From positions 1 to 40,660 of the forward strand of contig WYBX01000036.1 in assembly GCA_011525695.1 (NCBI GenBank): a stretch of DNA of 40,660 bases, in the 5' to 3' direction. The notes under the pieces are model-generated. The model worked only from the letters and a program-made list of their open reading frames with translations. It ran no database searches and was not told the origin of the DNA. This stretch comes from Verrucomicrobiia bacterium (GTDB lineage Bacteria > Verrucomicrobiota > Verrucomicrobiia > Opitutales > Opitutaceae). The translations under genes were made by a program, and so were the position numbers. This document shows, piece after piece, positions 39,211 through 40,660 of this stretch; position 1 is the stretch's first letter, and every line of letters starts with the position of its first letter.

Positions 39211-40488
39211 TCACGGAGCGGCGTCGGTGAGGACGGGCAGGGGGAGTTCGTCCGTCGCGGGATGTTCGCCCCGGATGACCTTGCCCGCGAGGCCGGTGAG
39301 CCGCAGGTAATGGTCGCTCGGCAGCCCTTCGTAGGTAACGAACTGGACGCCATCGCCGACGGGCGGCGTGTTGGTCACCTTGAAGATCGCGGTGCCCTCG
39401 TCGACCTCATCGAACATGGCGACATAGAGCATGCTGGCGCCGGCGCGTTTGGCGGCGGTGATTTGGGACCAGAAGAACCGGCCCTGCAGGCGGGGAATGG
39501 CGTCGAGCGGATCGCCCTTCATATTGTGCCAGCTGAAACCGGGAAAGGCCACGGGAAGGAAATCGATCTGCCGCTCCCGCAGCCACGCCATGTCCGGTTG
39601 CCACACGGCGGACGCATGGGCGGTCGCGGCCTCGGGCGTGCGATAGCGGCCCGGGGTCCACGGGGAGACCACATCGGCCAGCGCGATGAGTTCATGGAGC
39701 ATCGGATCGGCCACCGAGTCCCGGGTGAGCGTGCGCCACCGGCTCGGCACACCGAGCATGATGGCGAGGCCGCCGCTCGCCTTGTCCTCCTTGAGAAACG
39801 TGATGATTTTGCGCCAGTCCTCGAGCGAGGGCCGGGGCTTGTCATGGTCGAGAAAGCCGCAGCCCCAGAGGGCGAGCAGGGGTTTGCCGCGATGTTGCAG
39901 GTAATTCGGATCGCTGGTGAGCCGGGTCTCGCGTCGCAGTCTTTTCCAATCCTCGATCAATACATCGGCCTGCCCGGGCTTGAGCCCGCTGAGATCATAC
40001 ATGAGTGCATAGACGCGGCCGTGGCGCTTGGCGCCCGCGCGGACGTGCTCGAGGACGGCGTTATTGACGGCGAGGGAGGTGCCGCGGGCGAGCGAGCTGA
40101 TGAAGCGCTGCAGAAAGACGCCGTCGATGCCGTGCTCCTCCATCCACGCGAAATGCCGGATGACGGTGGGGCGCCGAAAGGAGCTGAAGACTTCCGCGGG
40201 CGTGCCATCGGCATGCCTGAGCCGGGTGGGGAAGCGTTCGGCGGCGGGGAATTCCCTCAGATCCGGCCACAGATCGACCCGCACGTTGTCCGGCGCCGGT
40301 GGCTCGCGGTTGGCGGTCCAGTGGTTGTAGCCGCGGCCGGCGCCATCCCCCTCGGCGTTGAACCAGCCCTGGTAGCCCACCATCACCTTGCCCGTGAGGG
40401 TGGTGGAGTCCACGCGCGGCCCGTGGGGTTGCACACAACCGGTGATCAGCAAGGCAAAGAAGGCGCCGAAAAGAAATGGGCGTGGCAT
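39211..40488 (-). CDS. Lipoprotein glycoside hydrolase, GH99/GH71-like
   Basis: 425 residues. Signal MPRPFLFGAFFALLITGC ends in a lipobox (L-I-T-G-C, Cys18), so it should be a lipid-anchored envelope protein. The catalytic region resembles the GH71/GH99 group: VMVGYQGWFNAEGDGAGRGY, VIRHFAWMEEHGIDGVFLQR, GRVYALMYDLSGLKPGQADV, LQHRGKPLLALWGCGFLDHD and near the end MLYVAMFDEVDEGTAIFKVT with the acidic residues expected for catalysis. GH99 enzymes cleave within mannans; for this branch (often named xylosidase/arabinosidase) the substrate is not clear. The neighbouring TonB receptor suggests a glycan-use pair. ATG at 40488 was used; an ATG at 40503 adds five residues. Confidence 0.85.
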   Translation of the reverse strand: MPRPFLFGAFFALLITGCVQPHGPRVDSTTLTGKVMVGYQGWFNAEGDGAGRGYNHWTANREPPAPDNVRVDLWPDLREFPAAERFPTRLRHADGTPAEVFSSFRRPTVIRHFAWMEEHGIDGVFLQRFISSLARGTSLAVNNAVLEHVRAGAKRHGRVYALMYDLSGLKPGQADVLIEDWKRLRRETRLTSDPNYLQHRGKPLLALWGCGFLDHDKPRPSLEDWRKIITFLKEDKASGGLAIMLGVPSRWRTLTRDSVADPMLHELIALADVVSPWTPGRYRTPEAATAHASAVWQPDMAWLRERQIDFLPVAFPGFSWHNMKGDPLDAIPRLQGRFFWSQITAAKRAGASMLYVAMFDEVDEGTAIFKVTNTPPVGDGVQFVTYEGLPSDHYLRLTGLAGKVIRGEHPATDELPLPVLTDAAP

Positions 40489-40580
40489 GGGCGTGCGGAT
40501 CATCCACGATTTTGGCCCCCTTGCGCATCCCATGTTAGTCCCTCACTTGTGAGGATCGTGCAGGTTTGAGACGATAATTT

Positions 40581-40660
40581 TCAAGCGGCGAGGGCGGGCA
40601 GGATGATGCGCTCGGTGAGTTGTCTGCCCACGACGAGCAGATTCATGGCGCGTTTGGTCA
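40581..40660 (-). CDS. End of an unrecognised gene, cut by the window edge
   Basis: An open frame enters from the right edge and stops with TGA at 40581-40583. It encodes TKRAMNLLVVGRQLTERII and LPALAA. It lies 92 bases upstream of the glycoside hydrolase on the same strand and could be the preceding gene of an operon. Too short to identify; it may also be chance. Confidence 0.3.
   Translation of the reverse strand, partial: TKRAMNLLVVGRQLTERIILPALAA

Overview
The window is GC-rich DNA that looks like a chromosome of the phylum Verrucomicrobiota, most likely an Opitutaceae relative. This is inferred from protein style, not from a marker gene. The evidence is a TonB-dependent receptor of the Opitutaceae type, a giant surface protein whose N-terminus carries an LEPRxLL-like motif (ALEQRQLLAGG), small GxxExxY proteins, and very repeat-rich intergenic spaces. 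No rRNA, tRNA, CRISPR array, integrase or transposase was seen.

Layout. (1) 0.2-2.7 kb: an orphan LuxR-type regulator converges on a Wzt-like ABC ATPase across a perfect terminator hairpin. (2) 3.2-10.6 kb: a 1267-residue S-layer/RTX-like surface protein with a strong terminator, followed by two tandem paralogous methyltransferases with a methyltransferase-regulatory region. (3) 11-28 kb, almost all on the minus strand: a surface-glycan locus. It holds two GT2 enzymes, a GT4, a GT9-GT2 fusion, a TylF-like O-methyltransferase, a double methyltransferase, a sulfotransferase-like protein, another methyltransferase, the Wzm-like ABC-2 permease that probably partners the distant Wzt, a DegT-type sugar aminotransferase and a methyltransferase-GT2 fusion. 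Two GxxExxY genes lie within it. (4) 28.5-33.8 kb: parts of a MacAB/Lol-type tripartite ABC system (FtsX-like permease, HlyD-like adaptor, TolC-like channel on minus; LolD-like ATPase divergent on plus). (5) 34-35.7 kb: a hipBA-like toxin-antitoxin pair followed by a fragment resembling the end of the LolD-like gene. (6) 35.8-40.7 kb: a TonB-dependent receptor, a lipoprotein GH99/GH71-like glycoside hydrolase and the end of one more gene.

How the genes fit together. Regions 1-3 can be read as one cell-surface module: a secreted surface layer, two enzymes that could methylate it, and a locus making a methylated, aminated and possibly sulfated glycan exported by Wzm/Wzt. That reading is inference.

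The second theme is the intergenic DNA. Most long gaps hold imperfect palindromes that fall into families (named A to M here; C to G have several copies). Some have the GTAG...CTAC ends of REP/REPIN elements, some supply the stop codon of the adjacent gene, and two appear to sit in frame inside genes. Each GxxExxY (PD-(D/E)XK nuclease-like) gene is bracketed on both sides by copies of its own palindrome family. This resembles RAYT genes with their REPs and is the most unusual pattern seen.
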